DNA of 64,000 nt from positions 97,331-161,330 of the forward strand of contig JAJYEQ010000001.1 in the NCBI GenBank assembly GCA_021785695.1. The letters run 5' to 3'. Both the position numbers and the translations under genes were made by a program. The DNA is from Actinomycetes bacterium. Lineage in GTDB: Bacteria > Actinomycetota > Acidimicrobiia > Acidimicrobiales > RAAP-2. This document shows, piece after piece, positions 8,829 through 17,039 of this stretch. The first letter of the stretch is position 1. Each line of letters opens with the position of its first letter. The notes beneath the pieces are model-generated. The model made no database searches and was not told the origin of the DNA. It worked only from the letters and a program-made list of their open reading frames with translations.

Positions 8829-9282
8829 GCCCCTCGGGCAGGGCACGCGCGTCGCGGCGGGCCCGCGACTGCTCGCTGAGGTGGCGCAGCACGCGGTGGG
8901 TGACCCAGTAGAGGATCAGCGCCGAGGGCAGCTCGCCGCCCAGGGCCAGCACCACGCTCTGGAGCGCGTCGCCGCGCCGCGCGGTCGTCACGTCGAACCA
9001 CGCGTCGACGAGCAGCATGGTGCCCGCCGAGCTGGTGAACAGGGCCAGCACGGCCCGGCGGCGCCAGGCGGCCCACGCGGCCAGCAGCAGCGCGATCACC
9101 TCGGCGGTGTCGAGGCCCACCCAGGCCACGGCCCAGTGGGCCGCGCGGTAGTGGGGCGGCAAGGTGAGCCCCAGGTAGACGATCCAGACGACCTCGAGCA
9201 GGGCCGCCGCGACCAGGGCCACCAGCAGGGGGTCGCGCCCGGACCACCCCCGCAGCCCGTCGGTGGAGCGCCGCGGGGCCAT
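8767..9282 (-). CDS. Four-span membrane protein of unknown function
   Basis: 171 aa with hydrophobic segments near 18-38, 48-68, 76-96 and 106-126, and a basic C-terminal tail (about 128-171) likely cytoplasmic. I recognise no family. The ATG at 9282 shares one base with the stop of the histidine kinase gene (TGATG), so it is the last gene of the DoxX-Rieske/two-component operon. It may be an output or accessory membrane component of that system; this is inference from context. Its 3' end overlaps the 3' end of ogt by 62 nt. Confidence 0.75.
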   Translation of the reverse strand: MAPRRSTDGLRGWSGRDPLLVALVAAALLEVVWIVYLGLTLPPHYRAAHWAVAWVGLDTAEVIALLLAAWAAWRRRAVLALFTSSAGTMLLVDAWFDVTTARRGDALQSVVLALGGELPSALILYWVTHRVLRHLSEQSRARRDARALPEGLIDLRRAGRGGSSPGGAGTP

Positions 9283-10694
9283 CAGGGCGCCCCGGCGGCA
9301 TCGGTCGGCTCGGCCGCCTCGCGGGGCACCCGCAGCTCCAGGCAGCTGCCCGCGGCCACCTCGACGAAGCGCGCGGTGCCGCCGTGGCGCGCGACGATGT
9401 CGGCCACGATGGCCAGTCCCAGGCCCGAGCCGCCCGAGGTGCGCGCCCGGGCCGGGTCCGAGCGCACGAAGCGCTGGAAGAAGCGATCCGAGGTCGCCAC
9501 GTCGATGCCCACGCCGTCGTCGGCGACCTGCACCACGGCGGTGCCGCCGTCGGCGAAGGCCCGGAAGGTCAGCTGGGCACTCGCGTAGCGCGCGGCGTTG
9601 TCCACGACGTTGCGGATCATGCGCTTGAGCATGGCCGGGTCCCCGACGACGCGCACCGGGGCCACCCCCGAGGTGTCAACGCCCAGCTCGGTGACCAGGC
9701 GGATGCGCTGGGCCTCCTCGAAGAGCAGGTCGTCGAGGTCGACGTCGAGAGCGCGCAGCGCGACGCGCCCCTCGTCGTGACGGGCCAGCCAGAACAGGTC
9801 GTCGATGAGCCCCTCGAGGCGCCGGCTCTCGCGCGCGATCGTCTCGGTCACCCGGGCCCACTGCTCGGGGTCGTCGATCCCGTGGGCCCGCTCCACGGTC
9901 GCGAGCAGGGTCGTCAGGGGGCTGCGCAGCTCGTGGGAGGCGTTGGAGATGAACTCGCTCTGGAAGCGGTTGGCCGCCTCGAGCCGGTCGAGCATGGCGT
10001 TGACCGTGCGGGCCAGGCGCGCGATCTCGTCGTCGCCCCCGGTCACCGGGACCCGCTCGGAGAGGTCCCGGGCCGCGATGGCGTCCACGCGCCGCCGGAT
10101 CGCCTCGACGGGGGCGAGAGCCAGGCCCAGGCCGAACCAGATCAGCGTGCCGGCCAGCACCAGCAGCAGGGGGAACGACACCAGGACGCTCGCCAGCAGC
10201 ACCGCCACCCCGTGGCGGATCGAGGAGGAGTCCACGAACCCGAACAGCAGCGCGGGCCCCTTGGAGGTGGTGATGGACTGGACCGCGCCCTCCGAGAGGA
10301 GCGCGAGGGTGGCGCGCGTCGCCGGGCGCACCCGCGGCACGACGGCCAGCCCGGTCACCGAGGCATTGTCGGGGGTGGCGCGCGCCAGGACCGGCTGGCC
10401 GGCGATCTCCGAGCTGGCCGCCCACACCGCCGTGCCGGCCGGACTGGTCACCTGGACGACGACGTCGCCGACCATGGGCAGGGTCAGGGCCCGCCGCGCG
10501 GGCAGGGTCGAGGTGGCCAGGCGCGCCTCGGCCTGGGCCATGACGTCGCTGACTCGCGTCGAGGCGCTGGTGACCAGCGAGCGGTGCACGAGGGCGACCA
10601 GCGCCACCCCGGTGAAGACCAGGATGGCGGCGATGGAGGCCACGAAGTAGACCGTCAGGCGGGCCCGGATGGACAGCTCGCGCCGGGCGCGCAC
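9282..10694 (-). CDS. Sensor histidine kinase
   Basis: 470 aa. A first transmembrane helix spans about 14-37, an extracytoplasmic sensor domain about 38-162, and a second helix about 163-192. A HAMP linker with an APVEAIRRRVDAI start follows, then HisKA with NASHELRSPL (phosphorylated His254) and a HATPase domain with RNVVDNAARYA (N box), DDGVGID (G1) and GGSGLGLAIV (G2). The sensor region has no recognisable ligand fold. It pairs with the response regulator encoded immediately upstream. The GTG at 10694 lies 2 nt after the regulator stop. Confidence 0.93.
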   Translation of the reverse strand: MRARRELSIRARLTVYFVASIAAILVFTGVALVALVHRSLVTSASTRVSDVMAQAEARLATSTLPARRALTLPMVGDVVVQVTSPAGTAVWAASSEIAGQPVLARATPDNASVTGLAVVPRVRPATRATLALLSEGAVQSITTSKGPALLFGFVDSSSIRHGVAVLLASVLVSFPLLLVLAGTLIWFGLGLALAPVEAIRRRVDAIAARDLSERVPVTGGDDEIARLARTVNAMLDRLEAANRFQSEFISNASHELRSPLTTLLATVERAHGIDDPEQWARVTETIARESRRLEGLIDDLFWLARHDEGRVALRALDVDLDDLLFEEAQRIRLVTELGVDTSGVAPVRVVGDPAMLKRMIRNVVDNAARYASAQLTFRAFADGGTAVVQVADDGVGIDVATSDRFFQRFVRSDPARARTSGGSGLGLAIVADIVARHGGTARFVEVAAGSCLELRVPREAAEPTDAAGAP

Positions 10695-10696
10695 CG

Positions 10697-11380
10697 CTAG
10701 GCCTCGCGGATGCGGTAGCCCACACCGCGCACGGTGCGGATGAGCGAGGGCTCACCCTCGCGGTCGAGCTTGCGGCGCAGGTAGCCGATGTAGACCTCGA
10801 CGATGTTGGGGTCGCCGTCGAAGTCCGGGCCCCACACCGCCGAGAGGATCTCGGTCTTCTGGATGGGCCCACCCCGGCCGAGCAGGTGCTCGAGCAAGGA
10901 GAACTCCCGCGGGGTCAGGGTCACCTCGCGGCCCTCGACGGTGACCCGGCGCGACAGCGGGTCGAGGGAGAGCCCCCCCACGACCAGGGGCTGGGGCCGC
11001 TCGCGGTCGCGCCGGCGCAGGAGCGCCTGGATGCGCGCGAGCAGGATGAGCGGCTCGAAGGGCTTGCGCAGGAAGTCGTCGGCGCCCACCTCGAAGCCCT
11101 CGACCTCGTCGAGGTCGCCCTCCTTGGCCGTCAAGATGAGCAACGGGGTGTGGACGCCGGCCTCGCGCAGGTCCAGGCACACCGAGAAGCCGTTGCGCTT
11201 GGGCAGCATCAGGTCCAGCACGATCACGTCGTAGACGCCGTCGCGGCCCGCGAGGAACCCGGACTCCCCGTCGTGGCGTTGCTCGACGACGAATCCGGCG
11301 TCGGCCAGGAGCGCCGCGACGGCCTGGGCCAGGCCACGGTCATCCTCGATGACCAGGACTCGGCGCGGCGCGTCGCTCAT
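10697..11380 (-). CDS. OmpR/PhoB-family response regulator
   Basis: 227 aa. The receiver domain (1-120) has the acidic pair EDD (12-14), phospho-acceptor Asp56 in IVLDLMLPKRNG, a TAKEGD switch region and KPFEP (conserved Lys). The C-terminal winged helix (about 130-225) has LTPREFSLLEHL and VEVYIGYLRRKLD, typical of OmpR/PhoB DNA-binding domains. The ATG at 11380 overlaps the stop of the DoxX-Rieske gene by 4 nt, so expression is coupled to that gene. Targets are unknown; the operon itself is the natural first candidate. Confidence 0.95.
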   Translation of the reverse strand: MSDAPRRVLVIEDDRGLAQAVAALLADAGFVVEQRHDGESGFLAGRDGVYDVIVLDLMLPKRNGFSVCLDLREAGVHTPLLILTAKEGDLDEVEGFEVGADDFLRKPFEPLILLARIQALLRRRDRERPQPLVVGGLSLDPLSRRVTVEGREVTLTPREFSLLEHLLGRGGPIQKTEILSAVWGPDFDGDPNIVEVYIGYLRRKLDREGEPSLIRTVRGVGYRIREA

Positions 11381-12516
11381 CGCCCGTAGAGGTTACCGTC
11401 GGGTCCCCGGGTCAGGTTGATCTTCATCAGCCCCCGGGGAGCCGGGCCGGCCAGGACCGCCCCGCTGGCGACTTGGAACTGCGAGCCGTGGCACGGGCAG
11501 GCCAGCACGTGGCCCGCCGCGTCGTAGCCGACGATGCAGCCCGCGTGGGGGCACACCGCGTCGTAGGCGTCGAAGTGTCCGAGGATCGGCTGGACGACGA
11601 TCCCGGGGTCGCCGGTGACCGGGACGGTGAAGGTCGCCGCGCCCCCGACGGGCACCTGGTGCGCCGGGCCGAGCAGCGTGCCGTGCACCGCCGGGTCGGC
11701 CGGGCCCCGGGGGGTGAGGGCCGGCAGCGCGACCCCGCTGCGGGCTCCCCCGATCAGCCGTCCGGCCCCGGCGATGGCCCCACCGGCGACCAGGGTCGCC
11801 CCGGCGGCCAGGGTTCCCGAGGCGATCTCCAGCACGGCCCGACGTCCGGCGTCGGGGTCGTCGGGCGGGCCCGCCAGGACCGGGCAGGGCCCGGGGGCGC
11901 ACGGGGCGCCGCCGCGCGCACCACAGGACCCCGCGTCAAAGGAGCCGCACAGCTCGGCGACGCGTGCGAAGGGCAGCGCGACCAGTCCCGGGGGCGCCGC
12001 CTCGGGCCTGCGGGCGCGGTGCGCGATCAGCGCGCCGAGCGACCAGGCCGGGGGGCCCGGCGCCACGATCAGGGGCACCCAGGCGGCCAGGAAGACGATG
12101 TCGGCCCCGGTGTAGTAGGGGTGCGAGTGGTAGCTCACGGTGAGGAAGAAGGTGAGCGACAGGGCCGCGCCACCCACCGCGGCGCTGCGCGGGTAGAGCC
12201 CGAGGAGCGTCGCCAGCCCGACCAGCAGCTCGGCGCCCGCCACCGCGACCCCGACGGCCGTGGCGAGCGCCAGCAGCGGGTGGAGCGCCCCGTGCAGGGG
12301 GCTCAGGCGGATCGCCGAGAGAATCTGGGCGTGGATCGAGGTCGGCGCGGTGCCGGTCAGGAACGTCGGGTTGGCGAGCTTCTGGGCCCCGGCGAACAGG
12401 AAGGTGGCCCCGAGGAACGCCCGCAGGGGCAAGAGCGCCCAGCCGGCCAGGGCCCCGCGGCGCGGCGGTCCGGCGCGGCGGTGAGGCGCTGGATCGGACA
12501 CGCGCCATCGTCGCAC
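11377..12516 (-). CDS. DoxX-family membrane domain fused to a Rieske [2Fe-2S] domain
   Basis: 379 aa. Residues about 25-165 form a four-helix DoxX-like membrane domain (RAFLGATFLFAGAQKL start). Residues 166-225 are a linker with four Cys (190, 198, 206, 211). A further hydrophobic segment (about 228-255) precedes a Rieske domain with CPHAGC (322-327) and CPCHGS (340-345). The cluster ligands are Cys322, His324, Cys340 and His343, and Cys327/Cys342 can form the structural disulfide. DoxX proteins take part in quinone or thiosulfate redox reactions, and Rieske domains carry electrons, so a membrane electron-transfer role is likely. It heads an operon with a two-component system. The start is uncertain: the GTG at 12516 or the GTG at 12501. 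Confidence 0.85.
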   Translation of the reverse strand: MRRWRVSDPAPHRRAGPPRRGALAGWALLPLRAFLGATFLFAGAQKLANPTFLTGTAPTSIHAQILSAIRLSPLHGALHPLLALATAVGVAVAGAELLVGLATLLGLYPRSAAVGGAALSLTFFLTVSYHSHPYYTGADIVFLAAWVPLIVAPGPPAWSLGALIAHRARRPEAAPPGLVALPFARVAELCGSFDAGSCGARGGAPCAPGPCPVLAGPPDDPDAGRRAVLEIASGTLAAGATLVAGGAIAGAGRLIGGARSGVALPALTPRGPADPAVHGTLLGPAHQVPVGGAATFTVPVTGDPGIVVQPILGHFDAYDAVCPHAGCIVGYDAAGHVLACPCHGSQFQVASGAVLAGPAPRGLMKINLTRGPDGNLYGR

Positions 12517-12563
12517 ACGGCCGGGCGCGGCAGGTGGCAGCGTCCGGCGACCAGAATGGGGGG

Positions 12564-13232
12564 ATGGTCGCCTCGATCGTGGGCTACGTGCTCCACCAGA
12601 TCCAGCATCTGCCCGGCGGCTGGGTCTACGGGCTGGTCGCCCTGCTGGTCTTCGGCGAGGCCGCCTTGTTCATCGGCTTCGTCCTGCCCGGGGAGACCTC
12701 GGTCATCGTGGCCGGCGTCGTGGCCAGCCAGGGCCACGTCAACCTCGACGTCCTGCTCGTCTTGGTGGTGGTGGCCGCCGTCGTGGGCGACTCGGTGGGC
12801 TTCGAGATCGGCCGGCGCTACGGCACGGCCCTGATGCGCCTGCCGGTGCTGCGCCGCCGCCAGGCGGCGCTCGAGCGGGCCCTGGTCGGGCTGGCGCGCC
12901 GCGGGCCGCTCTACGTGTTCGTCGGGCGCTTCACCGCCTTCTTGCGCGCCGTGATGCCGGGCCTGGCCGGGATGTCGCGCATGCAGTACCGGCGCTTCTT
13001 GGCGGCCAACGCCCTGGGCGGCCTGTGCTGGGGCGTGGCCTACACCCTGCTCGGCTACTTCGCCGGGGGCGCCCTGGCCCGCATCGAGACCTACAGCTCG
13101 TGGTTCGGCGTCGCGGTCCTGGTCGTGGTGGTCGGGGGCGCGGTCGCGCTGCACCTGGTGCGTCGCCGGCGCGACGCCCGCCTCGAGGCCGCCGCCCTGG
13201 TGGCCAGCGACGAGGAGCGTCCGCCGGCGTGA
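12564..13232 (+). CDS. DedA/SNARE-associated family membrane protein
   Basis: 222 aa. DedA family signatures are visible: FIGFVLPGETSVIVAG near the N-terminus, GDSVGFEIGRRYG, and FVGRFTAFLRAVMPGLAGMSRM, which carries the conserved Arg and the GxxRFxPxxR-type segment. Members act in membrane lipid or undecaprenyl-phosphate handling and proton-motive-force balance. The start is taken as the ATG at 12564, which follows CAGAAT-N6; a GTG at 12534 is possible but lacks signals. The C-terminus is Arg-rich and cytoplasmic. The gene is divergent from the DoxX-Rieske operon. Confidence 0.88.
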   Translation: MVASIVGYVLHQIQHLPGGWVYGLVALLVFGEAALFIGFVLPGETSVIVAGVVASQGHVNLDVLLVLVVVAAVVGDSVGFEIGRRYGTALMRLPVLRRRQAALERALVGLARRGPLYVFVGRFTAFLRAVMPGLAGMSRMQYRRFLAANALGGLCWGVAYTLLGYFAGGALARIETYSSWFGVAVLVVVVGGAVALHLVRRRRDARLEAAALVASDEERPPA

Positions 13233-13278
13233 GGGGACCGCGCGACGGGCGCGAACGCGAGCGACCGGGCGCGCCGGC

Positions 13279-14466
13279 GTGAGCCTCAGCGTCGGCTTCG
13301 TGCTGGCGGTCCTGGCGGTGGCCGCCTTCGCCGGGCCCCTGCTCGGCGAGGTGCTGGGGGTCCCCGGGGCCGTGGTCGAGATCGTCGCCGGGCTGGCGCT
13401 GAGCACCGTGATCCCGGCCGCCGACTGGCGCACCGGCAGCCCGGTCGCCACACTCGGCTCCCTCGGCTTCTACCTGCTCATGTTCCTGGTCGGCGCGGAG
13501 CTGAGCTTCGGGGACATCTGGCGCGAGGCGCGCTCGGCCCTGCTCGTCGGGGTGGCCCTGATCGCGCTGACCCTGCTCGTCTCGGCCCTGGTGATGGGCC
13601 GGGTCGCGGGGGCCTCGCGCCTGTGGGTCCTGTCGGGAGCGGCCGTCTCGATCGGGATCGCCGCGCCGGTGCTGCACGCGCTGGGCCGTGACGGGTCGCG
13701 CACCAGCCGCGACGTCCTGGTCGTGGGCACTGTCGCCGAGACCACCTACCTGGTCGTGCTGACCGCCCTCGCGGTGGCCAGCCACCGCTCCCTCAGCGTG
13801 GCGACCGACCTGCTGGTGGCCCGGGCCGCCGCCCTGGTGATCTTCGCCATCGTCCTGGTGCGGGTGCTGCGCCGGGTGCGCCAACGCACCCCCCACCACT
13901 TCCACCGCTGGTTCCGCCGCGACGATCCCGTCGAGGTCGGCCTGCGGGGCACCTTCGCGCTGCTCTTCGTGGTGATCGCCTTCGCCAATCTGGTGCACAT
14001 CCCCACGGTCCTGGGCGCGCTGCTGGCCGGGCTCCTCTTCCGCCAGGTCTTCGGCCGCGCCCGCGGCATCGTCGAGCGCGTCAGCGGGGTGGCCAACGCC
14101 TTCTTCATCCCGCTCTTCTTCCTCACCGTCGGGCTCTCGACGCAGGTGGGCCGGGGCGTCGTCTCCCTCCTACCCACCATCGGCCTGCTGCTGGTGGTGC
14201 TGGCCGTGCCGCGCCTGACCCTGATCGCCTACCTACGCTGGCGCGGGCACAGCGGGCGCGACGCGCTGGGGGGCGCGCTGCTGCTGATGGCCCCCCTGAC
14301 GGTGCTGATCACGACGGCCGAGATCGGCTCCCAGGCGGGCCTGGTGGGCCCGCGCAACTCGGCGGCCATGGTGCTGGCCGCGACCATCTCGGCCCTGGTC
14401 TTCCCGGCGCTGGCCCGCCGGCTGCTCAGGGTGCCCGAGGCGGACGCGTCGCCTCCCCAGCTGTAG
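13279..14466 (+). CDS. Cation:proton antiporter, CPA2/Kef type
   Basis: 395 aa, almost entirely membrane helices (11-12 spans). GVPGAVVEIVAGL, the LGFYLLMFLVGAEL signature of Na+/H+ exchangers, and FFIPLFFLTVGLSTQ in the second half are characteristic of CPA2 antiporters. There is no C-terminal TrkA-N nucleotide-binding domain, unlike KefB/KefC. Ion choice (Na+ or K+) cannot be told. The GTG start is 47 nt after the DedA stop, so the pair may be co-transcribed. The last 41 nt overlap the 3' end of the minus-strand GH1-like gene. Confidence 0.88.
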   Translation: MSLSVGFVLAVLAVAAFAGPLLGEVLGVPGAVVEIVAGLALSTVIPAADWRTGSPVATLGSLGFYLLMFLVGAELSFGDIWREARSALLVGVALIALTLLVSALVMGRVAGASRLWVLSGAAVSIGIAAPVLHALGRDGSRTSRDVLVVGTVAETTYLVVLTALAVASHRSLSVATDLLVARAAALVIFAIVLVRVLRRVRQRTPHHFHRWFRRDDPVEVGLRGTFALLFVVIAFANLVHIPTVLGALLAGLLFRQVFGRARGIVERVSGVANAFFIPLFFLTVGLSTQVGRGVVSLLPTIGLLLVVLAVPRLTLIAYLRWRGHSGRDALGGALLLMAPLTVLITTAEIGSQAGLVGPRNSAAMVLAATISALVFPALARRLLRVPEADASPPQL

Positions 14467-15175
14467 TGGCCACGAAGAGCGCGCCCACGCGCGTGAGCAG
14501 CCCGGGACGGCCCAGCGGTCCCGACCCGGTCACCAGGGACCGGTCGGTGCGCACGCGCCCGTCGTCGACGGGGTGCGCGCGCAGCGCGGCGAGCCCGCGC
14601 GCCTCGGCCAGGGTGGCCGCGAGCGCGGCGGCCGCCGTGGCCGCGTCGGCCCGGGCCCGGCGCCGCCACGGTGGCGCCTCACCGGTGAGATACCCGGCGC
14701 GCACCAGCCAGTTCGGGCGCAGCGCGGCCACGACGCCCACCCCGGCGGGCAGGGCGTCAGCCACGCGGGCAGCGTGGGCCACGAAGTACGGGCGCACCCA
14801 GCCCAGGAGCCACGCCTCGGCCCCCGCCCACAGCGGCCAGGTCCCGTCGAGCAGCGCCACCGCGACGGCGAGCCCGGCCGCCTGGGCCGCCGCGATCACC
14901 TCGAGGTAGCGAGCCAGGGCGGCCTCGTCGGGCTGGCCGGCGCGCGGCTCGAGGCGGGCCCACTCCAGCGTGATGCGCACCCCGTCGAGCCCCAGCCCCG
15001 CGGCGCCCTCCAGGGCGGCCTCGTAGCCACCGGGCGCCCACAGGTCCGCGGCCGCGCCGGGACCGGCCACCTGGCCCAGGGCGACGGCCGGGGACCAGCA
15101 GGTCGTCAGCTCGTCGGTGTCGAACCCGCCCTCGACCGCGTAGCCGTCCAGTGTCGCCCAGCCGCGCGTGCTCAC
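14426..15175 (-). CDS. Degenerate, truncated GH1-like (beta-glucosidase-fold) protein
   Basis: 249 aa. Parts of the glycoside hydrolase family 1 barrel are recognisable: GGFDTDE near residue 16, VRITLEWARLEPRAG (66-80), an ARYLEVIAAAQAAGL helix, LLDGTWPLW (the strand-4 LHHFTxPxW-like site) and NWLVRAGYLTGEAPPW (155-170). At the place of the catalytic acid/base motif NEP the sequence reads LRPN, and the region with the second catalytic Glu is absent; family members are usually about 450 aa. It is therefore probably not an active glycosidase. The GTG at 15175 has no clear ribosome site. The 3' end overlaps the antiporter gene. Confidence 0.7.
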   Translation of the reverse strand: MSTRGWATLDGYAVEGGFDTDELTTCWSPAVALGQVAGPGAAADLWAPGGYEAALEGAAGLGLDGVRITLEWARLEPRAGQPDEAALARYLEVIAAAQAAGLAVAVALLDGTWPLWAGAEAWLLGWVRPYFVAHAARVADALPAGVGVVAALRPNWLVRAGYLTGEAPPWRRRARADAATAAAALAATLAEARGLAALRAHPVDDGRVRTDRSLVTGSGPLGRPGLLTRVGALFVATTAGEATRPPRAP

Positions 15176-15206
15176 GCTCCAGTCTCGCACGGGTCCAACC
15201 AGGCGG

Positions 15207-15212
15207 TAGCGT
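15207..15212 (+). promoter_or_regulatory. -10 box TAGCGT of the enoyl-CoA hydratase gene
   Basis: TAGCGT is 20 nt upstream of the ATG at 15233. Transcription from about 15219 would leave a 14-nt leader that contains AAGGAGGAA. Confidence 0.45.
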
Positions 15213-15232
15213 CGATCCGTCAAGGAGGAACC

Positions 15233-15997
15233 ATGGCGAACGAAGTCCTGTCCGAGCGCCGCGGCGCCACCGCGCTGCTCACCATCAACCGCCCCGAGGC
15301 CCGCAACGCCATCAACCGGGCGACGGCTCTGGCCCTGGAGGCCGCGCTGGCCGCCGCCGACGCCGACGCCGACGTGCGCGCGATCGTGCTCACCGGTGCG
15401 GGCGACAAGGCCTTCTCGGCCGGCATGGACCTGAAGGCCTTCGCCGCCGGCGAGGTGCCCTTCACCGACCACGGCTTCGCCGGCATCACCACCCACGTCC
15501 TGGCCACGCCGGTGATCGCCGCGGTTAACGGGCCCGCCCTGGCCGGCGGCTTCGAGATCGTGCTCAGCTGCGACCTGGTGGTGGCCGCCGAGAGCGCGAT
15601 CTTCGGCATCCCCGAGGCCCAGCGAGGCCTGGTGGCCGGGGCGGGGGGCCTGGTGCGCCTGCCGCGGCGCATCCCCCTGGCCCTGGCCTACGAGCTGGCC
15701 CTGGTGGCCGACCCCATCTCGGCGGCCCGCGCCTACGAGCTGGGCCTGGTCAACCGGGTGGTGCCACCCGCCGATCTGCTGGAGGCCGCGCTGGCCCTGG
15801 GCGAGCGGATCGCCCGCAACGCCCCCCTGGCCGTGGCCACCTCCAAGCGCGTCATCCGCGAAACGGTGGACCTGCCCGAGGCCGCGGCCTGGCCGGTCAA
15901 CGACGCCGCGTTCGCGGCCATCGGGGCCAGCGCCGACGCCCTGGAGGGGGCCATCGCCTTCGCTGAGAAGCGCGCCCCCCACTGGACGGGGCGGTGA
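15233..15997 (+). CDS. Enoyl-CoA hydratase/isomerase family protein
   Basis: 254-aa crotonase-fold enzyme that adds water across a 2-enoyl-CoA or carries out a related CoA-ester reaction. INRPEARNAI and AFSAGMDLKAF form the first oxyanion and CoA region. VNGPALAGGFEIVLSCDLVVA is the family signature, divided here as NGPALAGGFE and LSCDLVVAAE. FGIPEAQRGLVAGAGG carries one Glu in the usual catalytic area, and the other catalytic Glu position reads differently, so the exact reaction is open. The ATG at 15233 follows AAGGAGGAACC. The stop overlaps the next gene by 4 nt. Confidence 0.9.
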   Translation: MANEVLSERRGATALLTINRPEARNAINRATALALEAALAAADADADVRAIVLTGAGDKAFSAGMDLKAFAAGEVPFTDHGFAGITTHVLATPVIAAVNGPALAGGFEIVLSCDLVVAAESAIFGIPEAQRGLVAGAGGLVRLPRRIPLALAYELALVADPISAARAYELGLVNRVVPPADLLEAALALGERIARNAPLAVATSKRVIRETVDLPEAAAWPVNDAAFAAIGASADALEGAIAFAEKRAPHWTGR

Positions 15998-16431
15998 GCA
16001 CACCGCTGACCCTCGCCGGACAGCCCCAGCTCGCCGACTGGCTGAGCATCACGCGCCTCAGCCTGCACATCGTGGCCGCCTGCGTCTGGGTAGGCGGCCA
16101 GCTGGTCGTGGCCGGGCTCCTCGGGACCATCCGCGGGCTCGGCGAGAGCGCGCCGCGGCGCGTCGCGGCGGCCTTCGGCCGCCTGAGCTGGCCCGCCTAC
16201 TGGCTCCTCGTGGCGACCGGCATCTGGAACTACCTGGCCGTGCACTCGCGGATCGCCACGACCCCGTGGCGCATCGTGTTCGCCGTCAAGCTGGCCGTGG
16301 TCGCCGGGGCGGGCCTGGCCGCCTGGCGCCACCCGCGCGCCACCAGCCCGCGGGCCAAGGGCGTGTGGGCCGGGCTGACGGCGCTGCTGTCCACGCTGGC
16401 CCTGGTCCTCGGCGTGGCCCTGACCGGTTGA
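15994..16431 (+). CDS. Small CopD-like membrane protein
   Basis: 145 aa with four predicted spans (about 20-44, 65-85, 95-113 and 123-143). The first span contains SLHIVAACVWVGGQL, resembling the CopD/YcnJ helix with a His and WVGG. Similar stand-alone four-helix proteins are annotated as copper-resistance D-domain proteins, but metal transport has not been shown for such short forms. The GTG start overlaps the enoyl-CoA hydratase stop by 4 nt. A functional link with that enzyme is unclear. Confidence 0.7.
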   Translation: MSTPLTLAGQPQLADWLSITRLSLHIVAACVWVGGQLVVAGLLGTIRGLGESAPRRVAAAFGRLSWPAYWLLVATGIWNYLAVHSRIATTPWRIVFAVKLAVVAGAGLAAWRHPRATSPRAKGVWAGLTALLSTLALVLGVALTG

Positions 16432-16443
16432 CCCAGACGGCGG

Positions 16444-17037
16444 TCACGAGCCCGCGGCCGCCTGGCGCACGCCGCGAGCCAGGACGATCCCGAGCACGGC
16501 GGCGAAGCCCAATGAGCCCACCACCTGTCCCCAAAACAGCAGGTGGATGACCCGCAGCGCCGAGAGCAGGCCAAGCAGGGACCCGGCCACCTGCACCCCG
16601 AGGAAGGTGAAGGCGTCGCCGCGGGGCCAGCGCGCCACGATCACCACGGCCACGGCGGCCGCGGCCGCGAACTGGGCCACCCCGAGGTCGTCGTGCACCA
16701 GGGACCAGGTGAACGAGTAGCGCCGCACGAAGGTCGTGGCCAGGACCACCAGCTCGAGGGCGGCGACCGCCCGCAGCCCGAGCACGATCGCGCGCCCGCG
16801 CGCCAGCGAGGGCGCGAGGGCGCGCGCGGCGCCCAGCAGCACCAGGGCGTTGCCGGCGAAGGAGACCACGTAGAGCGGCGCGGTGGCCACGTGGTTGCCG
16901 TAGTTGGAGACGCCCCCCTCGCTGAGAGCGACGTGCGGGTCGAGCAGCGCGCACAGCGCCAGCGGCGCGATCCAGACGATCTGGGCGCCGCGGGCCAGGC
17001 CCGCCGCGCGCACCGCGTCGGGCGCCGTCGCGGCCAC
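16444..17037 (-). CDS. Multi-span membrane protein of unknown function
   Basis: 197 aa with about six hydrophobic helices. Features include GVSNYGNHVATAPLYVVSF in the first third, RRYSFTWSLVHDDLGVAQF between helices, and RVIHLLFWGQVVGSLGFA near the end. I do not recognise a family. The GTG at 17037 lies 2 nt after the ABC permease stop, so it is the third gene of the ABC exporter operon. It could be an accessory membrane component of that exporter; this is inferred from position only. Confidence 0.75.
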   Translation of the reverse strand: MAATAPDAVRAAGLARGAQIVWIAPLALCALLDPHVALSEGGVSNYGNHVATAPLYVVSFAGNALVLLGAARALAPSLARGRAIVLGLRAVAALELVVLATTFVRRYSFTWSLVHDDLGVAQFAAAAAVAVVIVARWPRGDAFTFLGVQVAGSLLGLLSALRVIHLLFWGQVVGSLGFAAVLGIVLARGVRQAAAGS

Positions 17038-17039
17038 GC

